Origin: Candidatus Omnitrophota bacterium
Lineage (GTDB): Bacteria > Omnitrophota > Omnitrophia > Omnitrophales > JACROU01
Direction: 5' to 3'
DNA length: 64,000 bases
NCBI GenBank assembly: GCA_029261035.1
Contig: JAJDCD010000004.1
Location: 124,001 to 188,000 of the forward strand
Of the stretch, positions 35,161 to 44,662 are shown in pieces. The translations under genes were made by a program, and so were the position numbers. The notes under the pieces were generated by a model. It worked only from the letters and a program-made list of their open reading frames with translations. It had not been told where the DNA came from and did no database searches. The first letter of the stretch is position 1. Every line of letters begins with the position of its first letter.

Positions 35161-35697
35161 CTATTTTGCTTTAGGTCTTGCACCATCTAAATAATCCTTA
35201 TTATACTTTTTTACGATCTCCAAAGCTTTTTCAGCATTTTCCCAACCCATAACAGCCGTTTCTTTCTCTTCCATTTCTTTATACCGGTTGAAAAAATATT
35301 CAATTTCATCTAACTGATGCTTGGGTAATTCATCATAGTCGTTAACATTTAAATAGTACGGATCCGTACAATGCACGGCAATAATTTTTTCATCTAGATC
35401 TTTCTCATCCCGCATTGTTAAAACACCAATGGGTCTTGACTCAATTAAACAACCGGTAAAAGTAGGCTCTCTTGTTAACACAAGAACATCTAAAGGATCA
35501 TCGTCAGGAGCATAGGTGGATGGAATAAATCCATAAGGTGCCGGATATGTAATCGTTGAATAAATAGTTCGGTCCAGTTTAAAAACTTCCCATTTAGGAT
35601 CATATTCATATTTACTTCGAGAACCTTGCGGTATCTCAATAATTGCATTCACCAAATTTATTTCTAATTTCCCTGCTGGTAATTCTGTTAAATTCAT
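35161..35697 (-). CDS. ppa: Inorganic pyrophosphatase (family I)
   Basis: 178 residues. Metal-binding signature DDDPLDVLV, with KYEYDPKWEVFKLDR, TITYPAPYGFIPSTYA, RPIGVLTMRDEKDLDEKIIAV and IEYFFNRYKEMEEKETAVMGW. Hydrolyses pyrophosphate from biosynthesis. It is preceded by the lysine-rich EF-like gene with 7 bp spacing. Confidence 0.95.
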   Translation of the reverse strand: MNLTELPAGKLEINLVNAIIEIPQGSRSKYEYDPKWEVFKLDRTIYSTITYPAPYGFIPSTYAPDDDPLDVLVLTREPTFTGCLIESRPIGVLTMRDEKDLDEKIIAVHCTDPYYLNVNDYDELPKHQLDEIEYFFNRYKEMEEKETAVMGWENAEKALEIVKKYNKDYLDGARPKAK

Positions 35698-35704
35698 CTT
35701 ACCC

Positions 35705-36403
35705 TCACTTTAAAAATTGTTTAGCATTATTCATTAACAAATTAGTTCCATATACATTCTTATTCACTACTTTATAGACAACATCTCTCTCTCGAACTTT
35801 GGACTTTGTAATAATTCCTATCTCTTCTCCTTTACTCGCCTGCTCCACATCTTTGCGATTAATCTGCATCGATTTAATCTTTTGCTTAAAATCGCTTGTT
35901 ACACCTTTAATATGGATTTGATCTCCAATTCTCAAGGTTCCTTTTTCAATCTTAATTATACCCGCTTTTACGCCAGAAAAGTAATGGGTAATCACTCCAA
36001 CTTGCTCTCCTAACCCTGAAGAAGCCTTGCCTTTCACTCTACGAAGGGCCTTTTTAACAGGCTTCTTCATTTTTTTCTTCTTCACCGCTTTTTTCTTTAT
36101 TTTCTTTTTTAAAGGCTTCTTTTTTAGAACTTTCTTAACTTTCTTCTTAGCGACTTTCTTTTTTGCCTTTTTTTTCTTAACCGCTTTTTTCTTAACTACT
36201 TTCTTTTTTTTGGCTTTTTTCTTAACAACCTTCTTTTTAACTTTTTTCTTCGTCACTTTCTTTTTAGAAACCTTTTTCTTAACAGGCCTCTTCTTCTTAA
36301 CGGTTCGCTTTTTTACGACCTTTTTCTTCTTACGTCTTTTAGGCTTCTCATCCTCACCCATCAAAACCTTAAATGCCCTAACCACTCGCTTAAATATTGG
36401 CAT
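35705..36403 (-). CDS. Lysine-rich (histone H1-like) protein with C-terminal EF-Tu domain 2-like barrel
   Basis: 232 residues. After MPIFKRVVRAFKVLMGEDEKP, residues ~20-120 are almost only Lys, Val and Ala/Arg in KKKVVKKK-type repeats, like bacterial H1-like tails. Residues ~130-232 are a beta-barrel resembling the small translation elongation factor-like proteins: VGVITHYFSGVKAGIIKIEKGTLRIGDQIHIKG, DFKQKIKSMQINRKDVEQASKGEEIGI and VRERDVVYKVV. The barrel suggests binding of RNA or a ribosome-associated partner; the tail should bind nucleic acid non-specifically. No GTPase domain is present. It precedes ppa in an apparent operon. The combination is unusual. Confidence 0.8.
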   Translation of the reverse strand: MPIFKRVVRAFKVLMGEDEKPKRRKKKKVVKKRTVKKKRPVKKKVSKKKVTKKKVKKKVVKKKAKKKKVVKKKAVKKKKAKKKVAKKKVKKVLKKKPLKKKIKKKAVKKKKMKKPVKKALRRVKGKASSGLGEQVGVITHYFSGVKAGIIKIEKGTLRIGDQIHIKGVTSDFKQKIKSMQINRKDVEQASKGEEIGIITKSKVRERDVVYKVVNKNVYGTNLLMNNAKQFLK

Positions 36404-36495
36404 AACAAACCATCCCTTTTTTAACGATAAGATGCATATCTATGGAGCTTTTGTTTTCACCCCCCTACCTGCCCCCACAAGATAATAACTTCAAA

Positions 36496-36579
36496 GCTCA
36501 GAGATTGCTCTTCGCCGCGAGTTCACAAAAGTGACAATCACTTTTGTGCTGTCTGAGCGCCGGAGAGCAATCTCTGAGC
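36496..36579 (-). repeat. Structured core repeat, copy 1 (3' of gltX)
   Basis: A perfect 16-bp outer stem (GCTCAGAGATTGCTCT 36496-36511 with 36564-36579), then the fixed core GCCGCGAGTT (36514-36523), a perfect inner hairpin (CACAAAAGTG/CACTTTTGTG), and the fixed core CTGTCTGAGCGCCG (36549-36562). It starts 19 nt after the gltX stop in the sense direction. A C-rich tract (36460-36478) lies to the left, as in the other copies; the ATCGA-loop hairpin of copies 2 and 3 is not recognisable here. Confidence 0.8.
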
Positions 36580-36597
36580 GTAAAACCAACTCCTTAA

Positions 36598-37920
36598 TTA
36601 TTCCTTAAAAGGAAGCTCCCCTAGATTTTCGATCACAAACCCTATTCTCTTAAGAACTTTCTCTTTTCCTAACAATTCCATAACCTCAAAAAGCCCCGGA
36701 CTCACACCCCAACCTGTAATTGCCACTCGTATCGGATGAATCAACGTCGCCGCATTCACCCCTAACGTTTCAGCCGTTTTCCGAACACACTCCTCTAAAC
36801 CTTTTTCTGTAAAGTCGCTCAACGCTTCACATGCAGAAAGAACAGAAGTGAGAATGCGACTAACTCCATCTACCTTTAAATATTTTTCAACAGAACTCTT
36901 GTCATACACCAAGGAATCACAAAAACAATAATCAGCTTGAATCAACACATCCTTCCACGTCTTAATGCGTGTCTGAAAAAGCATAAACACTTTCCTAACA
37001 TCTTCTTCAGAGCATCTCTCAGGAAAAAGTTTTCTGTTCTTCAAAAAAGACAACCCTTCTTCAGCACAATCTTCTGGCTTCATCTTTTTTAAATGTTCAC
37101 TATTAATATAGTTTAACTTTTTTTGATTAAATCCAGCATTCGCTGAATTAACACGTTTTAGAGAAAATTTCTTAATCAGAGCTTCTTTAGAAAAAAGCTC
37201 TTCATTTCCTCCTGGCCCCCAACCCAACAGAGCCAAATAGTTCAACAAAGCTTCTGGAAGATACCCTTCCTCTTGATAAGAGACTAAAGATACGTTGCCA
37301 TGACGTTTGGATAAAGGAGCTCCGTCATCCCCCACAATCAAAGGAAGATGCGCATACTTAGGGATCTTCCACCCAAAGGCCTCATACAAAAGAATATGCC
37401 TAGGTGTATTCGAAACATGATCTTCTCCTCGAATAACATGAGAAACCTCCATATCATGATCATCGACAACACATGCAAAATGATATGTTGGAAAACCATC
37501 CGACTTTAAAATAACTAAATCATCAAAAAGAGAAGCGTCGAATTCTATTTTCCCTTTAACCACATCCCAGAAGACGACTTGTTTATGAGGCATTTTAAAT
37601 TTTATTGCAGGCGTATCATCAACCTTGTAAGCCACCCCCTCAGCAACAAGCTGCTGAGCTAATTCTTGATAGCGAGGTAAATGCTCCGTTTGTCGTGAGA
37701 TGTCCCCATCCCACTCCATACCAATCCACTTCAAACTATTCAAAATCTCATGCGTAAACTCTTCAGCGGAACGCTCTTGATCCGTATCTTCTATACGAAG
37801 AACAAATTGGCCTCCTTGATTTCGGGCGTAGAGATAGTTAAACAAAGCCGTTCGCACACCTCCAATATGAAGATGCCCAGTGGGTGATGGGGCAAAACGT
37901 ACTTTAATGTTATTAGACAT
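36598..37920 (-). CDS. gltX: Glutamyl-tRNA synthetase
   Basis: 440 residues, a little short for the family (usually ~470-490). FAPSPTGHLHIGGVRTALFNYLYAR (HIGH motif), LRIEDTDQERS, YHFACVVDDHDMEVSHVIRGEDHVSNTPRH and LSKRHGNVSL (KMSKS variant) are present; the alpha-helical anticodon-binding part is C-terminal. Charges tRNA-Glu; whether it also mischarges tRNA-Gln cannot be told from the window. Directly follows the indolepyruvate oxidoreductase gene. Confidence 0.95.
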   Translation of the reverse strand: MSNNIKVRFAPSPTGHLHIGGVRTALFNYLYARNQGGQFVLRIEDTDQERSAEEFTHEILNSLKWIGMEWDGDISRQTEHLPRYQELAQQLVAEGVAYKVDDTPAIKFKMPHKQVVFWDVVKGKIEFDASLFDDLVILKSDGFPTYHFACVVDDHDMEVSHVIRGEDHVSNTPRHILLYEAFGWKIPKYAHLPLIVGDDGAPLSKRHGNVSLVSYQEEGYLPEALLNYLALLGWGPGGNEELFSKEALIKKFSLKRVNSANAGFNQKKLNYINSEHLKKMKPEDCAEEGLSFLKNRKLFPERCSEEDVRKVFMLFQTRIKTWKDVLIQADYCFCDSLVYDKSSVEKYLKVDGVSRILTSVLSACEALSDFTEKGLEECVRKTAETLGVNAATLIHPIRVAITGWGVSPGLFEVMELLGKEKVLKRIGFVIENLGELPFKE

Positions 37921-37949
37921 AATTAAACCTATGATTGAATAATGTTAGG

Positions 37950-40900
37950 TTAAGAAGCTTTAGATATCGGCTGAGGATCTACTTGCGATGCCGCATTCGC
38001 TTTAGAAAGTATATGAGTCACTTTTTTCTTCGCCTCATCCATTTTAGGATAGCGAACTTTTCTATAACCCCGAACATATTCAGGAGACTCAAAGATTGTG
38101 ACATAATCCTGGTAAGAGGTTTTTCCATTTAAAGTCAGCTCATCTACTAAATCAATGTACCAGTCTCTAAATTGTTTTTCTTTTCGATGCCAAGCTGGAA
38201 GTAGTTTTCTTAAAATTCTTAGATGCTTCATAATATTCAACATCCAATCCTTGGTTTTCATATCAAACTCTATATCCCAAGAACCAATCGTGAATTGAGG
38301 ACGATTAATATGTGTGTATTTCACTTTATCCCCTCGGTTCAGATCAATACCATATCGTTCCTTGTCTCTTCGATATTTCTCGACACTGGTTAGCAAATGA
38401 GCCACATAAATCTCGTCTTTAATCAACATCACTTTAGCCAAATACAAAATCACAGCTTTAGTAACAAGATAACCTTGTTCATCTTTATCTCGAAGATAAA
38501 TCGACTTAATTCTATCTAAGTATTTTTGCGCATAAGCTAGATCTTCAAACTGAATCAAATCATAAGTTCGAAGAGCAATTTGCAAGTTCGTTTCATCATC
38601 CAATTTTAGGAACTTCACAACCTCTTCAACGTTACGTTTGTACTCTTCAGCTATCTTCTTATTACTATTTTTTTGAGACAAAATTTCAAACTTATCATCG
38701 ATCATCTCTTTATATGTTGCTAAACTTTTTTCTTTCTCAAATTGAGCTGGGTTCTCAGCTACTTTTCTACCCAAGTTAAAAGCTCTTAAATTTTTCTCAA
38801 ATCCCCGTTTAGTTGCTGTTGCTTTAATTGCCCATTCAATATTTTCTAAATTTATAGGAAGCTCACCCTTTTGATATGCAATACCTAGCATCACAATATT
38901 AGAAAAAATAGTATTTCCTAAAAGCTTTTGAGCAATGTCAGAAACATTCACTCCAAAAAAACGTTCTCTCTTAGAAGAAGCACAAATCATTTCTTCTAAA
39001 TCTGAAGGGTCAAAATCGTCTTCACCCAACAACATCGTAATGGTAGGTGTTTTTGCTGTATTCACAACCGCCGCCGTGTAATCAGGGCTCCCAACGCGTA
39101 AATTAAGTTTAGGGTCAAAACTACGAACACTTTCGAGCAAATCAAGGCCTAAGACCAAGTTAGCTTTTCCGTAAGGAATAATTGGAGAAATAATATTTAG
39201 ATGATCTTTCTGTGTAAATGTAACGTGCGAATAAACTCCTCCATTACGAATCGCTAGTCCTTTTTTATCCGCAAAATCAACACGATAACCTTGCTTCAAA
39301 CCCGCTTGAACCAAAATTGCTGTAACCAAACCAATTCCCATGCCCCCCACACCTGCTAAATAGGCACTCCACGAATCATCAAACTTATTTAAGTTTGGCA
39401 AAGGCAAGTTAGACAAATCAACATCATCCATAGGATCTACTGGTTTTTTATTTCGAACAACAGTCAATTCTTCAAAAGAAGGGCATGCCTTAACACGAGC
39501 ACATGCTCCATCTGAAACACACAAAGACAAGTCTGTTGCAATCTTTGGGCCGTAGTGTGTTTTTTCAACCGTCAAACCAGGGCAACCTGTTGTTGTAGTA
39601 CACTCCAAACAATTTTCGCAAACTTCAGGAGTTACATTAACAAATGTTTTTTCAGGAAGAAAACCTTTATCCCGAATCACCGTTTGTTCATCCCGAATCA
39701 CTTGGCGATTATAAGTAATACCACACTCTTTATCCGCTATAACAATTTTAACCCCTTTTTCTAGAACGGTTTTTTCTAAAAGATCTCTATAGCTATCTCG
39801 ATATTCAGGGTTAACTCGATAAACTGGGATCTCACTATTTTTCGCCATCCCCTTAACCACTTCTTCAATATTTTGTTTAAAGGTCGACTCTCCCAAAATA
39901 TCATAATTCTGTCCCGGAGTTGGCTGATGCCCTGTCATCGCTGTTGTATCGTTATCTAAAATCATAACCATAATATCTTGGCCGTGTTTCATAGCATCCG
40001 AAATTGCAATCATTCCTGAGTGAAAGAACGTCCCATCTCCCATAAACACAATTTGCTTATTATCAATAAACGGATCAATACCTGCCCCCGTCGCAATACC
40101 GAGCCCCATACCGGAGTAATTATGCATCAAAGACTTATTCGGTTTAAACATCAACATCGTGTAGCAACCCGTATCTCCATGAAAAACTAAATCCACAGAA
40201 CCTTTAACACCATGATTCTTTTCCATATACTCGACATTCATAAAATTAGTTTTCATATCTAAGAAAACACTAGAAGAATCTCTATGGGGACATCCGGGAC
40301 AAAAAGCAGGTGTTCTTGTTGGAATTTGAATATCAAATTGAGATGTTTTCTCAATTAAATTAATTTCGCGCTCCCAATAAGAAATAACTTCTTTTTCCTG
40401 TTTCAATTCCATATGTTTTAAAAGAGGCACTAAAATTTCAATTAAGACAGAGGTGTTTAAACCTCGAGTCGAAGGAATTGGTGTTATCCCGCCAGGAAAG
40501 TTTTTTCCCCAAACAGAATTCCGTCTAGAAATTTTTCCTTTTTGTTCCGCCACTTTTAAAATTTCTGTGATTTGAGTTTCAATAAAACTTCTCTTCTCTT
40601 CCACAACAACGATATGGTCAACCTGATTAGAAAAATTCAAAAGAATCTCAGAATCAATGGGATAAGTTAACCCATATTTTAAAATAGGAATTTGTCCTCT
40701 AAGCCCTAATAATTCCAAAGCATGTTCCAAGTATCCATAAGCAAGTCCACTCGTAACAAAACCTATTCTTTCAACAGAACCTTCCTTCGCTGGGTTAATA
40801 ATTTTATCTAATTGTTGTTTGCGCACGTATTGATGCAACACCTCATAGCGCCCTTGCAACGTCTCTTCTCTTTCCGCTGTACGAGGAGAAAGAACAACTG

Positions 40901-41540
40901 TTTCTTCTACTGGAATTTTTTCTGTATCTAAAGTGACATGATTATGAGCATTAATTTCAGGATATTGATTTGGGGAAACTTCGACCGTTGCACCACCATC
41001 CGCTAAGTTCGTGGTCACAAGATAAGTTATGTAAAGGTTAGAACATTGAGAAGCCTCAAAACCGATTCGAATCCAATCCTTTAATTCTTGAAAAGTTGCA
41101 GGCTCCATTATTGGCATATGTAAATGTTGGGATAAAAATCGAGAATCTGTTGGAACTTGTGTGCTTTCAGACCATGGGTCATCACCCACAACAACCAGAG
41201 CGCCACCCTTACTGCCTGCTTTAGAAATATTCCCCAAAGCTAAACCGTCAGAGGCTACATGAAGACCTACACTCTTCATAACACAAAGACCTCGAATATC
41301 CGACATCTGAGAACCATTTAAACGCGCAACACCCAAAGCTTCATTATTGGCGATCTGAAGCAGAACACCTTTTTCCTTCAAAACTTCATCTGCTTGCTTT
41401 GCAATATTAAAGAAATCAGCCACAGGAGATCCTGGATACCCTGTAAGTAAACTGGCACCCCCTTCTAAAGCTCCCTTAAAGAGAAGCTCCGTCCCCGTGT
41501 ATGCTTGAATTCCTGATTCTTGAATAAATCGTTTGTCCAT
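37950..41540 (-). CDS. ior: Fused indolepyruvate:ferredoxin oxidoreductase (IorA-IorB single chain)
   Basis: 1196 residues, the single-chain form. Alpha part: TGYPGSPVADFFN, QIANNEALGVARLNGSQM, then the TPP half FCPGCPHRDSS, GDTGCYTMLMF, GMGLGIATGAGI, FMGDGTFFHSGM and DNDTTAMTGHQ. A Cys-rich Fe-S region (about 640-705) has CENCLECTTTTGC and CVSDGACARVKACPSF. The gamma-type part is GVGGMGIGLVTAILVQAGL, VDFADKKGLAIRNGGVYSHV. The last ~330 residues match the helical DUF6537 extension. Oxidatively decarboxylates aryl-pyruvates from aromatic amino acids to aryl-acetyl-CoA, reducing ferredoxin, or runs in reverse. 29 bp before gltX. Confidence 0.93.
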   Translation of the reverse strand: MDKRFIQESGIQAYTGTELLFKGALEGGASLLTGYPGSPVADFFNIAKQADEVLKEKGVLLQIANNEALGVARLNGSQMSDIRGLCVMKSVGLHVASDGLALGNISKAGSKGGALVVVGDDPWSESTQVPTDSRFLSQHLHMPIMEPATFQELKDWIRIGFEASQCSNLYITYLVTTNLADGGATVEVSPNQYPEINAHNHVTLDTEKIPVEETVVLSPRTAEREETLQGRYEVLHQYVRKQQLDKIINPAKEGSVERIGFVTSGLAYGYLEHALELLGLRGQIPILKYGLTYPIDSEILLNFSNQVDHIVVVEEKRSFIETQITEILKVAEQKGKISRRNSVWGKNFPGGITPIPSTRGLNTSVLIEILVPLLKHMELKQEKEVISYWEREINLIEKTSQFDIQIPTRTPAFCPGCPHRDSSSVFLDMKTNFMNVEYMEKNHGVKGSVDLVFHGDTGCYTMLMFKPNKSLMHNYSGMGLGIATGAGIDPFIDNKQIVFMGDGTFFHSGMIAISDAMKHGQDIMVMILDNDTTAMTGHQPTPGQNYDILGESTFKQNIEEVVKGMAKNSEIPVYRVNPEYRDSYRDLLEKTVLEKGVKIVIADKECGITYNRQVIRDEQTVIRDKGFLPEKTFVNVTPEVCENCLECTTTTGCPGLTVEKTHYGPKIATDLSLCVSDGACARVKACPSFEELTVVRNKKPVDPMDDVDLSNLPLPNLNKFDDSWSAYLAGVGGMGIGLVTAILVQAGLKQGYRVDFADKKGLAIRNGGVYSHVTFTQKDHLNIISPIIPYGKANLVLGLDLLESVRSFDPKLNLRVGSPDYTAAVVNTAKTPTITMLLGEDDFDPSDLEEMICASSKRERFFGVNVSDIAQKLLGNTIFSNIVMLGIAYQKGELPINLENIEWAIKATATKRGFEKNLRAFNLGRKVAENPAQFEKEKSLATYKEMIDDKFEILSQKNSNKKIAEEYKRNVEEVVKFLKLDDETNLQIALRTYDLIQFEDLAYAQKYLDRIKSIYLRDKDEQGYLVTKAVILYLAKVMLIKDEIYVAHLLTSVEKYRRDKERYGIDLNRGDKVKYTHINRPQFTIGSWDIEFDMKTKDWMLNIMKHLRILRKLLPAWHRKEKQFRDWYIDLVDELTLNGKTSYQDYVTIFESPEYVRGYRKVRYPKMDEAKKKVTHILSKANAASQVDPQPISKAS

Positions 41541-41649
41541 TTATTTCCCTTAACTATAGAATTATTTTGATTTAGATATCCCTATCCCAATTACGTCCTA
41601 TAAGAAGGTTAGAATAAGGTTCATAGAGAGCCTTTATTTCAGATCAAAA

Positions 41650-42483
41650 TCAGAAGGGTATTTTAAACTTTTCTTGCAGAGTTTGGAAGTAACTTCTTTT
41701 AGAACTTTTGATTAATTTGACAGGAGTTTCACTCTGAGTTACCTCTATAAGGTGATTTTCGCCTATTTGAAGGCTATTTTGGCCATCTGCCACTAAAAGC
41801 GCATGCTCTTCTGGAGCCCGACAAACGATCTTCGAAACGATCTTTTCAGAGCCAGGAACAACAATTGGCCTTAACGAGGACACATGAGGACAAATCGCTG
41901 TAATAATAATGCCGTTCATTCTAGGATGAACAATAGGCCCTCCAGCAGATAAAGAGTACGCCGTCGAACCTGTTGGCGTCGCAATAATAACTCCATCTCC
42001 AGAATAACTCGTAAAAGTTTCTGAGCCAATTTTTAACTCAACTCTCAAATAACGAGTCAAACCTTCCCTATTAATCACAATATCATTAAACGCTTGAAAG
42101 CGACGGTTCTCATTTGTCTTCTCATCTTTAACACGGCAAGACAACATCGTCCTCTCTTCAATTTTATACTCTCCAGAAAATACCGTTTTCAATTCTTCAA
42201 ACAACTCTTCTTTTTTTACTTCCGTAATAAATCCTAAATTTCCCAAATTCACACCCAAAACTGGAACCGAACGATGAACCATATGATGAGTCAAATTCAA
42301 AAGAGTCCCATCACCTCCCATACAAATCAAAAGTTCTGCACTCGCAAGAATCTCATCAATTTGAGTCGTCTCATTGTCCAAGACAGAGCAACTCCGTTTC
42401 TCAAGCCACTGCCTCAACTCTTGCAGCAACTCCAAAGCCCCCTCTTTATTAGAATTAATAACAATACCAATATTTTTCATCAT
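41650..42483 (-). CDS. nadK: NAD kinase
   Basis: 277 residues. The GGDGT motif is in LLICMGGDGTLLNLTHH, followed by VNLGNLGFITEV, FNDIVINREGLTRYLRVELKI, YSGDGVIIATPTGSTAYSLSAGGPIVHP and PHVSSLRPIVV. Phosphorylates NAD to NADP. Stands alone between the oxidoreductase and the structured repeat 3' of dxs. Confidence 0.95.
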   Translation of the reverse strand: MMKNIGIVINSNKEGALELLQELRQWLEKRSCSVLDNETTQIDEILASAELLICMGGDGTLLNLTHHMVHRSVPVLGVNLGNLGFITEVKKEELFEELKTVFSGEYKIEERTMLSCRVKDEKTNENRRFQAFNDIVINREGLTRYLRVELKIGSETFTSYSGDGVIIATPTGSTAYSLSAGGPIVHPRMNGIIITAICPHVSSLRPIVVPGSEKIVSKIVCRAPEEHALLVADGQNSLQIGENHLIEVTQSETPVKLIKSSKRSYFQTLQEKFKIPF

Positions 42484-42490
42484 TTGTCAC

Positions 42491-42523
42491 TATAGCGCAC
42501 AGCGTTTAGCGTAGAGCGTATAG
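42491..42523 (+). repeat. AGCGTTTAGCGTAGAGCG repeat upstream of nadK
   Basis: TATAGCGCACAGCGTTTAGC and GTAGAGCGTATAG form one copy of the repeat described at 25155-25250. It starts 8 bp upstream of the nadK start codon. Confidence 0.7.
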
Positions 42524-42581
42524 ATTCCTTTATCTTTAAATAAATTTATATTTATTGCGCGAAGCACCTTATCTACCTTAT

Positions 42582-42730
42582 AACAAAATTTGGCTCGATG
42601 CCAAACTTTGTTACCCCTCCCCACACAAAAAAATATGTGTACTCCCTAAGGAGGAGGAAGCATTCCTTACCGCCGCGAGTTGCGCAGGGCAAAGCCCGAG
42701 CATGTCTGAGCGCCGGAAAGGAATACTTCC
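42582..42730 (-). repeat. Structured core repeat, copy 2, with ATCGA-loop hairpin (3' of dxs)
   Basis: 149 bp. On the plus strand: a 13-bp hairpin AACAAAATTTGGC-TCGAT-GCCAAACTTTGTT (42582-42612), the C-rich tract ACCCCTCCCCACAC, 30 nt, then an outer stem (42656-42668 with 42718-42730), core GCCGCGAGTT, an inner hairpin GGGC-AAA-GCCC, and core TGTCTGAGCGCCG. The two imperfect stem positions (42588/42606 and 42661/42725) are A-C mismatches on the plus strand but U-G wobbles on the minus strand, which favours a minus-strand RNA. It begins 38 nt after the dxs stop. Confidence 0.8.
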
Positions 42731-42768
42731 GACGACTAAAACTTCCCACAACCACCCATTTTTTCCAA

Positions 42769-44655
42769 TTAACTTAAAGCAGAAAGGTCTTTAGTTTTAT
42801 CTAAAATAGTTTTGGAGATCTTTTCAGGAGTAAGACCAAACTTATCAAAAATAATCTCACGCTCCCCATGCTGAATCACCTCATCCGGCACAGCAATTCG
42901 CTGAACATCCACATTCCTCAACTCATTTCTTTCACAAAATTCCAAAACACGCGCCCCTAACCCACCCGAGTACACATGATCTTCAATCACCACCCATTTG
43001 GTAATAGACTCTGAAAGTTTTTTCAATAAAGTTTCATCTAGTGGCTTAGCAAATCTTAAGTTTACAACCGTCGCTTGAATCCCTTGTTCTCTTAACAACT
43101 CTCTAACCACGAGCGCTCTAGAAACAAAAGACCCTATCGCCAAAATTGCTACATCATTCCCATCTGCAACAATTTCACCCTCACCAATCTTAAAGAGGTT
43201 CTTTGCTTCCCCTTCAATTTCAGGAACATTTTCTTTAGGATAACGAATTGAAAACACACCTTGATGTTCTAAAGATAAACGCATCATCTGATTCATTTCA
43301 AAATCAGTCCAAGGACTACAAATCACAGAGTTAGGAATCACTCCTACATAACCAATATCAAACAAACCTTGATGTGTTGGACCATCAGGACCTACTACTC
43401 CAGCTCGATCCAAACAAAAGGTTACATTAACATCTTGTATTGTTACATCGTGAATCAGTTGGTCAAAAGCTCTTTGAAGAAAAGTAGAATAAATGGCACA
43501 AATGGGCTTTATCCCCGATCGGGCTAATGCTCCTGCAAATGAAACAGCATGCTGTTCAGCAATACCAACGTCAAAAAAACGATCTGGAAATTTATCTTGG
43601 AAGGGTCTCAACCCTGTTCCTTCTCTCATCGCTGCCGTAATTGCAACAACCTTAGGATCTTCCTCTGCTAGAAGTGTCAAATTATTCACAAAACAATTGG
43701 TATAACTCAAAGGAGCTGGAGTTACTGTTGCTTTTTTCTTTGGAGCTCCTGATTCCAAATGAAACGGCTGAACTCCATGAGAAGTTACAGGGTCTTTCTC
43801 TGCAAATTCACACCCTTTCCCCTTCTTAGTAATCAGATGAAGCAAAATAGGTTTTTTAATATCTTTGATATTTTTAAATAATTTAACCAGCTCTTTAACA
43901 TCATGGCCATCTACCGGACCAAAATAGCGAAAACCTAATTCCTCAAAAACAATCCCAGGCACTAATAAATTCTTAAAACCTTCCTCAGCATTCTTAACCA
44001 ATTTTCTTAACCGAGGAAAATTATTAAGTTGTTCTTCTAATTTTTTTCTAACGCGATTATAAATAGGGGCAGAAATAATTCTATTGAGATAAGTGCTAAT
44101 TGCTCCTACATTTGGAGAAATAGACATTTCATTATCATTGAGAATACAAAGAAAATCTGTTTTGATGTGGCCAGCGTTGTTTAAAGCTTCATAACAAACA
44201 CCACCCGTTAACGCTCCATCACCAAAGATAGAAACTATTTTTTCATCTCCACCCTTCAAATCTCGGGCAACCGCAAGACCTAAACCTTGAGACACTGCTG
44301 TGGAGGCGTGTCCAACACTAAAATGATCATGAACACTTTCAGTATGGCTCGTAAAACCACTTAAACCTTCATATGTACGAATCGTTTTCATTCGATCCCG
44401 CCTGCCCGTAATCAGCTTATGCGCATACACCTGATGACCCACATCCCAGACGAACTTATCTTTCGGAGAATCAAAAACATAATGAAGAGCCACAATCAAA
44501 TCAACCGTACCCAAAGACGCCCCTAAATGCCCCCCTGTTTCAGAGGTTATCTCTACAAGCTCTTCTCTTAAACCAGCGCACACCTCGGGCAATTGCTCTA
44601 TCGATAGCTTCTTTAAGTCTTCTGGGCTTTTAATCGTTTCAGACAATCGGGACAT
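42769..44655 (-). CDS. dxs: 1-deoxy-D-xylulose-5-phosphate synthase
   Basis: 628 residues. TPP motif GDGALTGGVCYEALNNAGH, substrate-site GHLGASLGTVDLIVALHYVFDSPKDKFVWDVGHQVYAHKLITGR, then the transketolase central domain (DVGIAEQHAVSFAGALARSG, YSTFLQRAFDQLIHD, DRAGVVGPDGPTHQGLFDI) and C-terminal domain (IVADGNDVAILAIGS, VVIEDHVYSGGLG). First enzyme of the MEP isoprenoid route, and the last gene of xseB-ispA-dxs. Confidence 0.96.
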   Translation of the reverse strand: MSRLSETIKSPEDLKKLSIEQLPEVCAGLREELVEITSETGGHLGASLGTVDLIVALHYVFDSPKDKFVWDVGHQVYAHKLITGRRDRMKTIRTYEGLSGFTSHTESVHDHFSVGHASTAVSQGLGLAVARDLKGGDEKIVSIFGDGALTGGVCYEALNNAGHIKTDFLCILNDNEMSISPNVGAISTYLNRIISAPIYNRVRKKLEEQLNNFPRLRKLVKNAEEGFKNLLVPGIVFEELGFRYFGPVDGHDVKELVKLFKNIKDIKKPILLHLITKKGKGCEFAEKDPVTSHGVQPFHLESGAPKKKATVTPAPLSYTNCFVNNLTLLAEEDPKVVAITAAMREGTGLRPFQDKFPDRFFDVGIAEQHAVSFAGALARSGIKPICAIYSTFLQRAFDQLIHDVTIQDVNVTFCLDRAGVVGPDGPTHQGLFDIGYVGVIPNSVICSPWTDFEMNQMMRLSLEHQGVFSIRYPKENVPEIEGEAKNLFKIGEGEIVADGNDVAILAIGSFVSRALVVRELLREQGIQATVVNLRFAKPLDETLLKKLSESITKWVVIEDHVYSGGLGARVLEFCERNELRNVDVQRIAVPDEVIQHGEREIIFDKFGLTPEKISKTILDKTKDLSALS

Positions 44656-44662
44656 GATCAGA

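Noticed and set aside
36027-36485. Phe/Leu-rich open frame on the plus strand opposite the lysine-rich gene
   Set aside because: It is the complement of lysine codon repeats (AAG/AAA read as CTT/TTT), with no SD and no family resemblance.
42555-42794. Small frames on both strands over the structured repeat 3' of dxs
   Set aside because: They read through conserved hairpins of the repeat and one overlaps dxs; structure explains the sequence better.
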